From Pseudomonadota bacterium (GTDB lineage: Bacteria > Myxococcota_A > UBA796 > GCA-2862545): DNA of 64,000 nt. The position numbers and the translations under genes were made by a program. Every line of letters starts with the position of its first letter. The first letter of the stretch is position 1. The notes beneath the pieces are model-generated. The model worked only from the letters and a program-made list of their open reading frames with translations. It did not search any database and was not told where the DNA came from. Location: the NCBI GenBank assembly GCA_947505245.1, contig CANNIZ010000022.1, forward strand, positions 1 to 64,000, given 5' to 3'. This document shows, one piece after another, positions 35,663 to 44,034 of the stretch.

Positions 35663-37948
35663 ATGTTGATGATCGGCCACCACGCGGACCCGGCCACGTT
35701 CGAGCCGACCGCGCACCCGCTCGCGATCGATCCCGATCGCCTCGTGCGGCACGTCGTATGCGTGGGCATGACCGGCTCGGGCAAGACCGGCCTGTGTGTC
35801 GATCTGCTGGAAGAGGTCGCGACGAGCGGCGTCCCCATCCTGGTCATCGACCCGAAGGGCGACATCGCGAACCTCGCGTATGCCGCGCTCGAAGGGGTCG
35901 AGGTCACGGTGTACACGCCGGGAAGCCTCGCCGGGACGCCGATCGATCTCGTCGGCGCGCTGGCGGCACCGCCGGCGGACGTGCTGTCCGACGAAGAGGC
36001 GCTCGGCGAGCTGATCGTCGGCACGGCCGCGAGCCTGCTCGGGCTGGTCGGCGTCGAAGGAGACCCGTCGCGCTCGCCCGAACACCTCGTCGTCCAGCGG
36101 ATCATCGACGCGGCGTGGCGCGAACGTCAGCCGCTTGACCTCGCCACCCTCGTCAGCCGCATCGCCGACCCGCCGTTCGCGAAGGTCGGCGTGTTCGCGC
36201 TCGACGCGTTCTGGCCCCGAAAGGACCGCCTGCAGCTCGCGATGGCGCTATCGGCGATCACCTCGGCGGCGGCGTTCGCGCCGTGGTCTCAGGGGATACC
36301 GTTGGATCCCGCGACGTTCCTCACGCCTGTGAACGGAAAGACGCCGGTGAGCGTGTTCTACACGGCGCACCTCGACGAGTCGAAGCGCCAGTGGTTCGTC
36401 GCTCAGCTGCTCGACCGCGTGGTGGCGTGGTCGCGGCGCCAGGCCGGCAGCAACAAGCTGCGGGCGCTCGTGTACTTCGACGAGGTGTGGGGCTACCTGC
36501 CACCGTACCCCAAGAACCCGCCCGCGAAGCGGCCCGTGCTCGCGCTCATGAAGCAGGCCCGCGCGGTCGGCGTCGGCGTCGTGCTGGTGACGCAGAACCC
36601 CGTGGACGTTGACTACGCGGCGCTCGCGAACGCGGGCCTGTGGATGATCGGCCGCCTGCAAACCGCGCAAGACCGCGAGAAGGTGCTCGACGGGCTCGCG
36701 GGCGCTGGCGTCGCGGTCGACAAGGCGTCGCTCGCGGGCTGGCTCGGGCGTCTCCCGTCGCGTCGGTTCATCCTGCGCGACGCCGGCGAGCCTGCGCCGT
36801 GGCTGATGATGAGCCGGGACACGCACACGCCGCTTCGGGGCCCGCTCACGCGTGAGCAGATCGCCGGTCTGCCGAAGCGCGTCGTGGCTCCCGCACCGTT
36901 CGCAACCCCCGCTGCGGCCCCGTTCGCCGCGCCGTTCGCGTCGCCCGCGTCACCGGCCGCCGCGTCGCCTCGCCCGGTCGCGTCGGCGGCCGTTCCGAGC
37001 GGCTTCACGTCCGTTCCGTCGCCGGCGCCCGAGGGCTATCCGTACCTGTACCTCGACCCGTCGGTCGCGTTCTCACCGCGCTTCCAGCCCTTCGTCGAGC
37101 CTCGCGCTCAGGCCGCCCGCGCGGACGGAACGATCGTCTGGGAGCCCGCGCTGTACGCCCGCCTCGAGCTCACGTTCGACGAGGGCACCGAGTTCGTGCT
37201 GCAGCGCGACGAGCACCGCCTGTTCTTCCCGATCGGCCTCGCGCGCGCTCCGGTGGAGCCCGCGTTCGAGCGGGGTGACCTGCTCGATTCGCCGCAGGAC
37301 GGCCTGTTCGCGCCGCTCCCCGCCAACGTGGACGAGAAGAAGGAGCTCGACGCGCTCGCGAAGAAGGTTGCAGCCGACGTGCTCCGCGGCGAGACCGAGT
37401 CGATGTTCCGCCACAAGGCGCTCAAGCTCGAAGGCCGCGCGGGCGAGTCCCGTGAGGCGTTCGAAGGCCGCGTCCAGGCGGCCGTTGAAGATCGCGTGGA
37501 CGCCGACGCTGCAAAGCTCGCCACCAAGGCCGACGCGGAGGTGAAGCGCCTCGAGGAGCGTCGCGCCAAGCTCGCGCGCGATCTTGAGCGCCAGAACAAG
37601 GACGCGCAGTACCGGGGCCTCACCGAGGCCGTCAGCGTCGGCACCAGCGTGATGGGGATGTTGTTCGGCCATCGTCACGTCGGCACCGCCGTCACCTCGG
37701 CGATGTCGCGCCGGGCGTCGACGAGCAACGCCCAGGCCCGCGCGTCGCAGTCCGAAGACGAGGTGACGCGCCTGACGCGCGAGATCTACGAAGCGCAGAA
37801 CCGGATGGAAGACGACGTCGCGGCGATCCGAAAGCGCCACGAGGCCCTGCTCGAGGGGATTGAACAGGTCGCTGTCAAGCTCGAGGCGAACGACGTTAAG
37901 CTGGTCGACTTCGCGATCGTGTGGATCCCCGTCTCCCGCCCCGTATGA
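35663..37948 (+). CDS. HerA/VirB4-like ATPase with C-terminal coiled coil
   Basis: 761 residues. Walker A VCVGMTGSGKTGL (K41) and VIDPKGDIANLAY directly after it are typical of DUF87/HerA-type translocases. Walker B is LRALVYFDEVWGY, followed by the VGVVLVTQNPVDVDY sensor region. An Ala/Pro-rich linker (about 400-450) leads to a C-terminal part with a beta-rich segment and a long coiled coil (KKELDALAKKVAADVL to about 740) interrupted by a Gly/Met-rich hinge. Such ATPases pump or remodel DNA or protein; no partner nuclease is adjacent. ATG 35663 preferred because GGTGGAG precedes it; GTG 35651 is possible. Confidence 0.82.
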   Translation: MLMIGHHADPATFEPTAHPLAIDPDRLVRHVVCVGMTGSGKTGLCVDLLEEVATSGVPILVIDPKGDIANLAYAALEGVEVTVYTPGSLAGTPIDLVGALAAPPADVLSDEEALGELIVGTAASLLGLVGVEGDPSRSPEHLVVQRIIDAAWRERQPLDLATLVSRIADPPFAKVGVFALDAFWPRKDRLQLAMALSAITSAAAFAPWSQGIPLDPATFLTPVNGKTPVSVFYTAHLDESKRQWFVAQLLDRVVAWSRRQAGSNKLRALVYFDEVWGYLPPYPKNPPAKRPVLALMKQARAVGVGVVLVTQNPVDVDYAALANAGLWMIGRLQTAQDREKVLDGLAGAGVAVDKASLAGWLGRLPSRRFILRDAGEPAPWLMMSRDTHTPLRGPLTREQIAGLPKRVVAPAPFATPAAAPFAAPFASPASPAAASPRPVASAAVPSGFTSVPSPAPEGYPYLYLDPSVAFSPRFQPFVEPRAQAARADGTIVWEPALYARLELTFDEGTEFVLQRDEHRLFFPIGLARAPVEPAFERGDLLDSPQDGLFAPLPANVDEKKELDALAKKVAADVLRGETESMFRHKALKLEGRAGESREAFEGRVQAAVEDRVDADAAKLATKADAEVKRLEERRAKLARDLERQNKDAQYRGLTEAVSVGTSVMGMLFGHRHVGTAVTSAMSRRASTSNAQARASQSEDEVTRLTREIYEAQNRMEDDVAAIRKRHEALLEGIEQVAVKLEANDVKLVDFAIVWIPVSRPV

Positions 37949-37954
37949 GGTTTC

Positions 37955-39259
37955 GTGAGCACCAGCAGCCCGGTCGTCTCTCCCGCTGAAGCCCGCGCCG
38001 CGGCGCCCCACCCGGCGTTGTACACGGCGCTCATCATCCCGTTCGGCGCCATCTCGGGCTTCACCGCGGTGGCGCTCGGGTTCATGGCGACGCGCAACGG
38101 CCTCACCGAGCTCGACGCCGCCGAGATCATCGCGTTTGGCATGGCGCCGCAGGTCGTGAAGTTCCTGTGGGCGCCGCTCTGCGACATGACGCTCAACCGT
38201 AAGGCCTGGTACGCGATGAGCTCGGTGATCTGCATCATCGGCGTGATCGCGATGTCGGCCATCCCGCTGAGCCCTTCCACGATCTCCGTGATGAAGGGCG
38301 TCGTGCTGGTGACAAGCCTCGCGACGAGCTTCCTCGGCATGGCGGTCGAAGGCATGATCGCGCACCTCACGCCCCCCGACGATCGCGGGCGCGCGGGCGG
38401 CTGGCTGCAGGCTGGAAACCTTGGCGGGAGCGGCATCGGTGGCGGCGCCGGCCTGTACCTGATGACGCACCTCCCCCAACCCTGGATGGCGGGGGCGGTC
38501 GTGGCGGCGGTGTTCGCGCTGTGTGCCGCGGCGATCCTTCCGCTTCCGGCGGTGCCGTCGGACCCGTCGGACAAGGGCGTCGCCGCCGCCGTGGGGGGCC
38601 TCATCAAAGACGTGTTCGGGCTCGCGTTGTCCCGAACCGGCCTGTTCGCGATGATCCTCTGCTTCGCGCCGATCAGCACCGGCGCCGCTGGCGGCGTGCT
38701 CGCGCAGTCCACGGTGGCTGCGCACTGGGGAGCCGGCGAAGACGACGTCGCGCTGGTGAACGGCCTCCTGTCCGGCTCGATCGCTGCGTTCGGGTGCTTC
38801 GTCGGTGGGCAGCTGTGCAGCTACGCGCGCGCGCGGACGGTGTACGCGGCGGTCGGCGCGGTGATGGCCGCGGTGGCGTTGGCGATGGCGTTCGGCCCCA
38901 CGACGCGCATGACGTTCATCGTCGGCGGCCTCGCCTACATGTTCACCACGGGCCTCGCCTACGCGTCCTGGACGGGCTTCATCCTTGAGACGATCGGCAA
39001 GAGCGGCGCCGCGACGAAGTACAACATCTTCGCCTCGCTCTCGAACACGCCGATCACGTACATGGGCCTCGTCCTCGGCGCGGTCGTGTCGGGCGGCGCG
39101 GTCGCAGGCGTCCAGCTCCCGAAGCTCGGCGCCGCCGGCATGCTCCAGGTCGAGGCCGTCACCGGCTTCGTCGGCATCCTCGTGGTGCTCGGCTTCGCCC
39201 ACCTGCTCGTGCGCGAGGTCGCGGCGCCGCCTCTCGAAGCCGACCCGCAGAAAGCCTAG
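37955..39259 (+). CDS. MFS transporter (AmpG-like)
   Basis: 434 residues with 12 membrane segments. The first helices (TALIIPFGAISGFTAVALGFMA) and the loop APLCDMTLNRKAWY, then DDRGRAGGWLQAGNLGG, match the AmpG-type subgroup of major facilitator transporters that import muropeptides or siderophore complexes. Substrate not determinable. Starts with GTG 6 bp after the ATPase gene. Confidence 0.85.
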   Translation: MSTSSPVVSPAEARAAAPHPALYTALIIPFGAISGFTAVALGFMATRNGLTELDAAEIIAFGMAPQVVKFLWAPLCDMTLNRKAWYAMSSVICIIGVIAMSAIPLSPSTISVMKGVVLVTSLATSFLGMAVEGMIAHLTPPDDRGRAGGWLQAGNLGGSGIGGGAGLYLMTHLPQPWMAGAVVAAVFALCAAAILPLPAVPSDPSDKGVAAAVGGLIKDVFGLALSRTGLFAMILCFAPISTGAAGGVLAQSTVAAHWGAGEDDVALVNGLLSGSIAAFGCFVGGQLCSYARARTVYAAVGAVMAAVALAMAFGPTTRMTFIVGGLAYMFTTGLAYASWTGFILETIGKSGAATKYNIFASLSNTPITYMGLVLGAVVSGGAVAGVQLPKLGAAGMLQVEAVTGFVGILVVLGFAHLLVREVAAPPLEADPQKA

Positions 39260-39484
39260 CCGGCGCCAGCAGGTAGAACGGCCCGAAAGGTTCGCCGCGC
39301 GAAGTAGAAGGGCGATGAAGGGCGCCTCGGTGGAGAGCGCGCGCGACCCGTCTACGAACGAACGCCGGATATCGTGGTGCTCCCGTTTGTAGCACCCGTC
39401 GAGGGAACCCTTCGGAGGCGTTCTACTTCCGAAAACGAAACTTCCGGGGTGTTTTACCGCCGCTTGGCAGCGTTATTCGGTCAA
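39260..39484. promoter_or_regulatory. cydAB upstream region with an inverted repeat
   Basis: 225 bp without a gene, less GC-rich towards its right end. GAAGTAGAA (39301-39309) is repeated inverted as TTCTACTTC (39421-39429); a related GTAGAACG stands at 39273. ACTTCCG occurs twice between 39425 and 39447. The boxes could bind a regulator of the oxidase; no FNR or ArcA consensus is seen. The ATG of cydA has only a weak ribosome-binding site. Confidence 0.35.
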
Positions 39485-40807
39485 ATGACGGATTTGTTCG
39501 CCGCACGCTCGCAAATGGCCATGGCGCTCGCGTTCCACATCGTGTTCGCGGCGATCGGCATGGCGATGCCGCTGTTGATGGTGCTCGCCGAGGCCGCGTA
39601 CCTGCGCACCGGCGACCCCGTGTTTCGCGTGCTCGCCAAGAAATGGAGCAAGGGCGTTTCGATGTTGTTCGCGATCGGCGCGGTGTCGGGCACCGTCCTG
39701 TCGTTTGAGCTCGGCTTGTTGTGGCCCGAATTCATGCGATTCGCGGGACCGATCGTCGGCATGCCGTTCTCGCTCGAGGGCTTCGCGTTCTTCCTCGAGG
39801 CGATCTTCCTCGGGATCTGGCTGTACGCCTGGGACCGCGTCCGTGCGTCGCTGCACCTGCTGGCCGGCGTCGGCGTGCTCGTGTCGGGGCTGCTGTCCGC
39901 GGTGTTCGTGATCTGCGCGAACGGGTGGATGAACACGCCGACGGGCTTCGTGATGAAGGGTGGCGAGGTCGTCTCCATCGATCCGATCGCCGCGATGTTC
40001 AACCCGTCCGCGCTCCCCGAAGGCATCCACATGGTCGCCGCCGCGTTCGCGGCCGTCGGCTTCTTCGTGGCCGGCGTCCACGCCTGGTACGTGCTGCGAT
40101 CGCCCACAGACCCGTTCCATCGCAGGGCCCTGTCGATCGCGATGATCGTCGCCACCCTGGGTGCATTCACGACGCCGGCGACCGCGCACTTTACGGCCCA
40201 GGCGGTGGCGAAGAACCAGCCGGTCAAGCTCGCCGCGATGGAGGCGCGCTGGGAGACCGGCGCGTGGGCGCCGTTCACGATCGGCGGAGTGCCGGACGAG
40301 GTCGCCGAGGAGACCCATTACAAGCTCGAGATCCCCGGCTTGTTGTCGGTGTTGTCGTTCGACGATCCGAACGCGGTCGTGCAAGGCTTGAAGGACTTCC
40401 CGAAGGACGAGCGGCCTCCGGTGTGGCCCGTGCACGCGGCGTTTCAGCTGATGATCGCGTGCGGCCTCGCGATGATGGCCGTCGCGGGACTGTTCACTGC
40501 GCGCGCTGCCTGGCTTCGCGCGTTGCCCGTCGATCGTCCCCTGCTGTGGGGCATCGTAGCGTGTGCGCCGCTCGGGTTCATCGCGATCGAGGCGGGCTGG
40601 GTGGTGACGGAGGTGGGCCGCCAGCCGTGGGTCGTCACCGGCTTCCTTCGCACGGCGGACGCGGTCACGCCGCAGTCGGGCCTGTGGCTGCACCTGCTCG
40701 GCTTCACCGGCCTCTACGTCCTGCTCGGGTTGGTCGTCGCGCGGCTGATGGTTCAGCTGGTCGACAGCACCGACCCCACGACGCACGGGCACGGGGGGAA
40801 GCCGTGA
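39485..40807 (+). CDS. cydA: Cytochrome bd ubiquinol oxidase subunit I
   Basis: 440 residues. Subunit I of the bd quinol oxidase, which binds hemes b558, b595 and d and reduces oxygen with high affinity. The start MTDLFAARSQMAMALAFHIVFA is family-typical, with heme ligand H18. The conserved SFELGLLWPEFMRFAG and TEVGRQPWVVTGFLRT are intact. The Q-loop is short, as in the CIO-type subgroup. Coupled to cydB (GTGA overlap at 40804-40807). No cydX-like small gene or cydDC is visible nearby. Confidence 0.96.
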   Translation: MTDLFAARSQMAMALAFHIVFAAIGMAMPLLMVLAEAAYLRTGDPVFRVLAKKWSKGVSMLFAIGAVSGTVLSFELGLLWPEFMRFAGPIVGMPFSLEGFAFFLEAIFLGIWLYAWDRVRASLHLLAGVGVLVSGLLSAVFVICANGWMNTPTGFVMKGGEVVSIDPIAAMFNPSALPEGIHMVAAAFAAVGFFVAGVHAWYVLRSPTDPFHRRALSIAMIVATLGAFTTPATAHFTAQAVAKNQPVKLAAMEARWETGAWAPFTIGGVPDEVAEETHYKLEIPGLLSVLSFDDPNAVVQGLKDFPKDERPPVWPVHAAFQLMIACGLAMMAVAGLFTARAAWLRALPVDRPLLWGIVACAPLGFIAIEAGWVVTEVGRQPWVVTGFLRTADAVTPQSGLWLHLLGFTGLYVLLGLVVARLMVQLVDSTDPTTHGHGGKP

Positions 40808-41787
40808 ACCTGCCCCTGATCGCCGCCGGGCTCGCCATCGCCGGCACCGTGTTGTACGCCGTGTTCGGCGGCGCTGACTTCGGCGGTGGGGTGTGGGACC
40901 TGCTCGCCACGGGCGTTCGCGCGCGGGCGCAGCGCGAGCTGGTCGCACGCGCGGTCGCGCCGATCTGGGAAGCCAACCACGTGTGGCTGATCTTCGTGAT
41001 CGTCGTGCTGTTCGTTTGTTTCCCGTCCGTGTACGCCACGATCGGCATCGCGCTCCACGTGCCACTGTCGCTGATGCTCGTCGGCATCGTGCTGCGCGGC
41101 GCCGCGTTCGCGTTTCGCAGCCACGACTACGGGTCGAGCCAGCGCCGCTGGGATGCCGTGTTCGCCGTGTCCTCCGTGGTCTCGCCGCTCATGCTCGGCG
41201 TCTGTGTCGGTGCGATCGCGAGCGGCAACATCCGCGTCGTGGACGGGGTCGTCTCGGGCACCACCGCGTGGTGGGCGCCGTTCCCCGCGCTGTGCGGAGT
41301 CACCGCGCTGTGTGAGTTCGCGCACCTCGCCGCAGCGTTCCTGGTGTTCGAGGCGAAGGACGAAAGGTTACGGCGCGACTTCCAGCTCCGGGCTGCGGTT
41401 TCGGGCCTGGTGGGCCTGCTCGCGGTGGGCGTCTGTACGCTCGCGATGCGATCCGGCGCTCCTCTGCTGTGGAGCGGCCTCGTCGGGCTGCGCGCCGCGA
41501 TCCCGCTCGTGTTCCTCGTCATGCTCGGGTCCACGCTCGCGTCAGCGTCAGGCCGGAGCGGGCTCGCACGCGTGCTCGCGACCGCGCGCGTCGTGCTGAT
41601 CGTCACCGGCTGGGCGGCTGCGCAGTTCCCGTTCCTCGTCGTACCGGACCTCGCGATCGAGTCATCGGCCGCGCCGGAGGTGGTGTTGCGCGCCTCGCTG
41701 TTGGTGATCGGCGCGGGGTCGCTCGTGCTGGTGCCAGCGTTCGTGGCGTTGTATGCGGTGTTCAAGTCGCGCGTGGTCGCGGGATAG
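40804..41787 (+). CDS. cydB: Cytochrome bd ubiquinol oxidase subunit II
   Basis: 327 residues, eight to nine membrane segments. Family markers: YAVFGGADFGGGVWDLLA near the N-terminus, APIWEANHVWLIFVIVVLF, and the LRGAAFAFRSH block. It forms the heterodimer with CydA. GTG start overlapping the cydA stop. Confidence 0.95.
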   Translation: MNLPLIAAGLAIAGTVLYAVFGGADFGGGVWDLLATGVRARAQRELVARAVAPIWEANHVWLIFVIVVLFVCFPSVYATIGIALHVPLSLMLVGIVLRGAAFAFRSHDYGSSQRRWDAVFAVSSVVSPLMLGVCVGAIASGNIRVVDGVVSGTTAWWAPFPALCGVTALCEFAHLAAAFLVFEAKDERLRRDFQLRAAVSGLVGLLAVGVCTLAMRSGAPLLWSGLVGLRAAIPLVFLVMLGSTLASASGRSGLARVLATARVVLIVTGWAAAQFPFLVVPDLAIESSAAPEVVLRASLLVIGAGSLVLVPAFVALYAVFKSRVVAG

Positions 41788-41825
41788 TCAGCACCCCGTT
41801 CGGCGTGGTGCGTCCGCGCTGCGGC

Positions 41826-42251
41826 TCAGCTCGTCGCGACCGCGAGCAGGCTCATCGCCCCGATCACGACGAGCCAGAACGCCCAGAACGCACCCAAAAG
41901 CGCCGAGATCCCGAGCGCGACCTGGGCTGACGTGTCGACGTTCGAGTCCGCGTAGTCCGTGCGAAGCGACCACAACAGCATCGCGGATCGGACGGCGAGC
42001 CCGCCGACGAGGAGCCCGCCGACGAGCCACACGATCGGCGCCAGGACGCCAAGGCACAACGTCGACACCAGACCCGCGAGGCTGAAGCTGAACGCGAAGC
42101 CAGGGCCGCTGAACGCGGTCAGCCACACGCCACGAAACAGCTCCTTGTCCTGCTCGCGCTTGAGGTCGCATTCCGCGCAGACGTTCCCCTTGGCGGACAG
42201 CATCATTCGCGCCTCGGGCCAATCTTTTCCGCACGCGATGCAGGTCGCCAT
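41826..42251 (-). CDS. Zinc-ribbon membrane protein of unknown function
   Basis: 141 residues. An N-terminal two-CXXC zinc ribbon (CIACGKDW, then VCAECDLKREQ) precedes three hydrophobic segments (about 53-85 as two, and 108-138). Small membrane proteins of this kind are common in myxobacteria; none has a known role. Divergent from the RCK protein with 64 bp between the starts. Confidence 0.7.
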   Translation of the reverse strand: MATCIACGKDWPEARMMLSAKGNVCAECDLKREQDKELFRGVWLTAFSGPGFAFSFSLAGLVSTLCLGVLAPIVWLVGGLLVGGLAVRSAMLLWSLRTDYADSNVDTSAQVALGISALLGAFWAFWLVVIGAMSLLAVATS

Positions 42252-42315
42252 CTTTCCCCCGCTGTCAGGTAACGTCGAAGCCCGCGACAATCGCGTACAC
42301 TGGTCGGGGGGCAGG

Positions 42316-43557
42316 TTGCACGCCAAAGAGCGCCTTAGTCGTCGTCGTGCAGTCGGGAAGCTGCTCCGCGTGGTGCTGGTGGGCGGAACGTTCGTCGTTT
42401 CGGCCGTTGGGAACCATGCGCTCGGTCTGGACGCTCCGATGGCCGCGTTCGCCGCCCTCCAGACGTTCACGTTGGGGCTCGATGTCGCCCCGGCGGCCGA
42501 TCGCATGGCGAACGGAGGGTGGGCCACCGCCGCGGTAGTTGGAACGCGCTTCGTCGCGCCGCTGATCGCGGCCGAATCGGTCCTGTTCGGCGCGCTCATG
42601 CTGGGGGCGATCCGTCGCCCGAACCTGTTCCTCGACGATCACGTCGTGATCGTCGGCTCTGGCGAGATCGCGCATGCGGTGGCCGAGACGTTGTTGCATC
42701 AAGCGCACGAAGCCCGGGAGCACCTCGAGGTGGTGCTCGTCGAACCCGACGAAGACGCGAACGTCGAGGGTCTTGTCGAGCAGGGCGCGTGGGTGGTACC
42801 GACGCTCCACGAGGCCCGCGCGGGTCGCGCCCGCGCCGTGTTGATCCTCGCGAGCGACGACGTCGCGAACGTGGCAGCCATGCTCGACGTCCTCGGCCAC
42901 TGCGAGCCTCGCGGCGCGCCTTGGCTTCACGTGCAGATCCACGACGAACGGTTGCGGCGATCGGCGTCGGGATTGGTTCCGGAGGCGCGGCAGGGCGAGG
43001 TGCACCTGTTCGACGTGTACGACGACGCGGGCTGTGGCGTGGCGTCGCGGTGCCTGGGCCGCGGCGTCATCGTCGGCTTTGGCTCGATGGGACGCGGTGT
43101 CCTGCGGCACCTCGGGCCGGGCACCGAGGTGTTCATCGTGGATCGCGACGTCGGCCGGGTCCCTGCGAGGCCGCTTACACGCTCGCTCGCTGGAGAATTG
43201 GGCGACGCTCACGTCGCGCAGGCGATCGAGGCGTTCGTTCGGGAGGGCGGGGCGTCGACGACGACGGTGTTCCTCTGCACCACCAACGACATTCGCAACC
43301 TCGACCTTGCGTTGCGCTTGGAGGCGGACTTCCAGGCGATCGGGGCGCCCGTTCGGCTCGTGACACGAATGCTGAAGCCTCCCTTGGGTTCCCCTGAGCT
43401 GATCGCCCGGCTTGGGGTGAACAGCGTCACCGCGGTGGTCGCTGCGCGATTTGCGAACCTCGCGTTGCGCGGCGCGAGGTATCGCTCAAGCGGCGGTGTA
43501 TGGCCTGCCGTCGTCCGTTTCCTCCGACGCGTGTCGGCCTTCATCGGCACCGCATGA
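42316..43557 (+). CDS. Two-RCK (TrkA-N) channel-like protein with degenerate pore loop
   Basis: 413 residues. The N-terminal ~95 hold two membrane segments around FAALQTFTLGLDVAP, in the place of a K-channel pore helix and filter, but with TLGLD where TVGYG would stand. Two Rossmann nucleotide-binding domains follow: VIVGSGEIAHAVAETLL (about 111) and VIVGFGSMGRGVLRHLG (about 252). The pattern matches Castor/Pollux-like or RCK-gated proteins that move ions other than K. Start TTG at 42316 behind a G-rich run is a best guess; no better in-frame start was found. Confidence 0.75.
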   Translation: MHAKERLSRRRAVGKLLRVVLVGGTFVVSAVGNHALGLDAPMAAFAALQTFTLGLDVAPAADRMANGGWATAAVVGTRFVAPLIAAESVLFGALMLGAIRRPNLFLDDHVVIVGSGEIAHAVAETLLHQAHEAREHLEVVLVEPDEDANVEGLVEQGAWVVPTLHEARAGRARAVLILASDDVANVAAMLDVLGHCEPRGAPWLHVQIHDERLRRSASGLVPEARQGEVHLFDVYDDAGCGVASRCLGRGVIVGFGSMGRGVLRHLGPGTEVFIVDRDVGRVPARPLTRSLAGELGDAHVAQAIEAFVREGGASTTTVFLCTTNDIRNLDLALRLEADFQAIGAPVRLVTRMLKPPLGSPELIARLGVNSVTAVVAARFANLALRGARYRSSGGVWPAVVRFLRRVSAFIGTA

Positions 43558-43623
43558 CCCGTCGGTCGTGCGATCGCACTTGATGCCGGGGCCCGGGGTT
43601 GCTAGCAGGTCCAAGAGGGCCGC

Positions 43624-44034
43624 GTGGCTCTGTCGGAGACGTCCGTGAAGCTGCCGTACTCGATGCGTGAATCCCTGGTCGATGATGTGGACGAGTTCCT
43701 CGCCGCGTTCGCGAGCGATCCGGAGCCCGAACAGGTGGCCAACTACGTGGTGGAGGGGCTGGAGACCTTCGCTGACGAAGAGGGCATCGACGACATCATC
43801 ACCACCCTCCAGGAGGAGGGCGAGCTTGAGGCGTCCCTCCAGGAGACCCTTGAGACCGAGATGACCTCGAACGACGAGTTCGAGTACACGGGCGAAGAGG
43901 TCGTGTCGTTGCTCGAGCGCATGTGCGGCATCGAGTGGGAAGGCGATACGGACGCCAAAGACGATGATGATGAAGACGATGAAGACGATGAAGATGATGA
44001 TGACGAAGATGAAGAAGAGGAAGAAGACGAGTGA
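43624..44034 (+). CDS. Small acidic protein heading the SNF2/SWIM operon
   Basis: 136 residues from a GTG. The first ~110 form an alpha-helical domain (YSMRESLVDDVDEFLAAF, YVVEGLETFADEEG), and the last ~27 are nearly all Asp/Glu (DDDDEDDEDDEDDDDEDEEE). The gene overlaps the SNF2 gene by 4 bp (GTGA). A highly acidic tail next to a chromatin-remodelling-type ATPase suggests a DNA-mimic or histone-chaperone-like partner, which is inference. Family not recognised. Confidence 0.7.
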   Translation: MALSETSVKLPYSMRESLVDDVDEFLAAFASDPEPEQVANYVVEGLETFADEEGIDDIITTLQEEGELEASLQETLETEMTSNDEFEYTGEEVVSLLERMCGIEWEGDTDAKDDDDEDDEDDEDDDDEDEEEEEDE

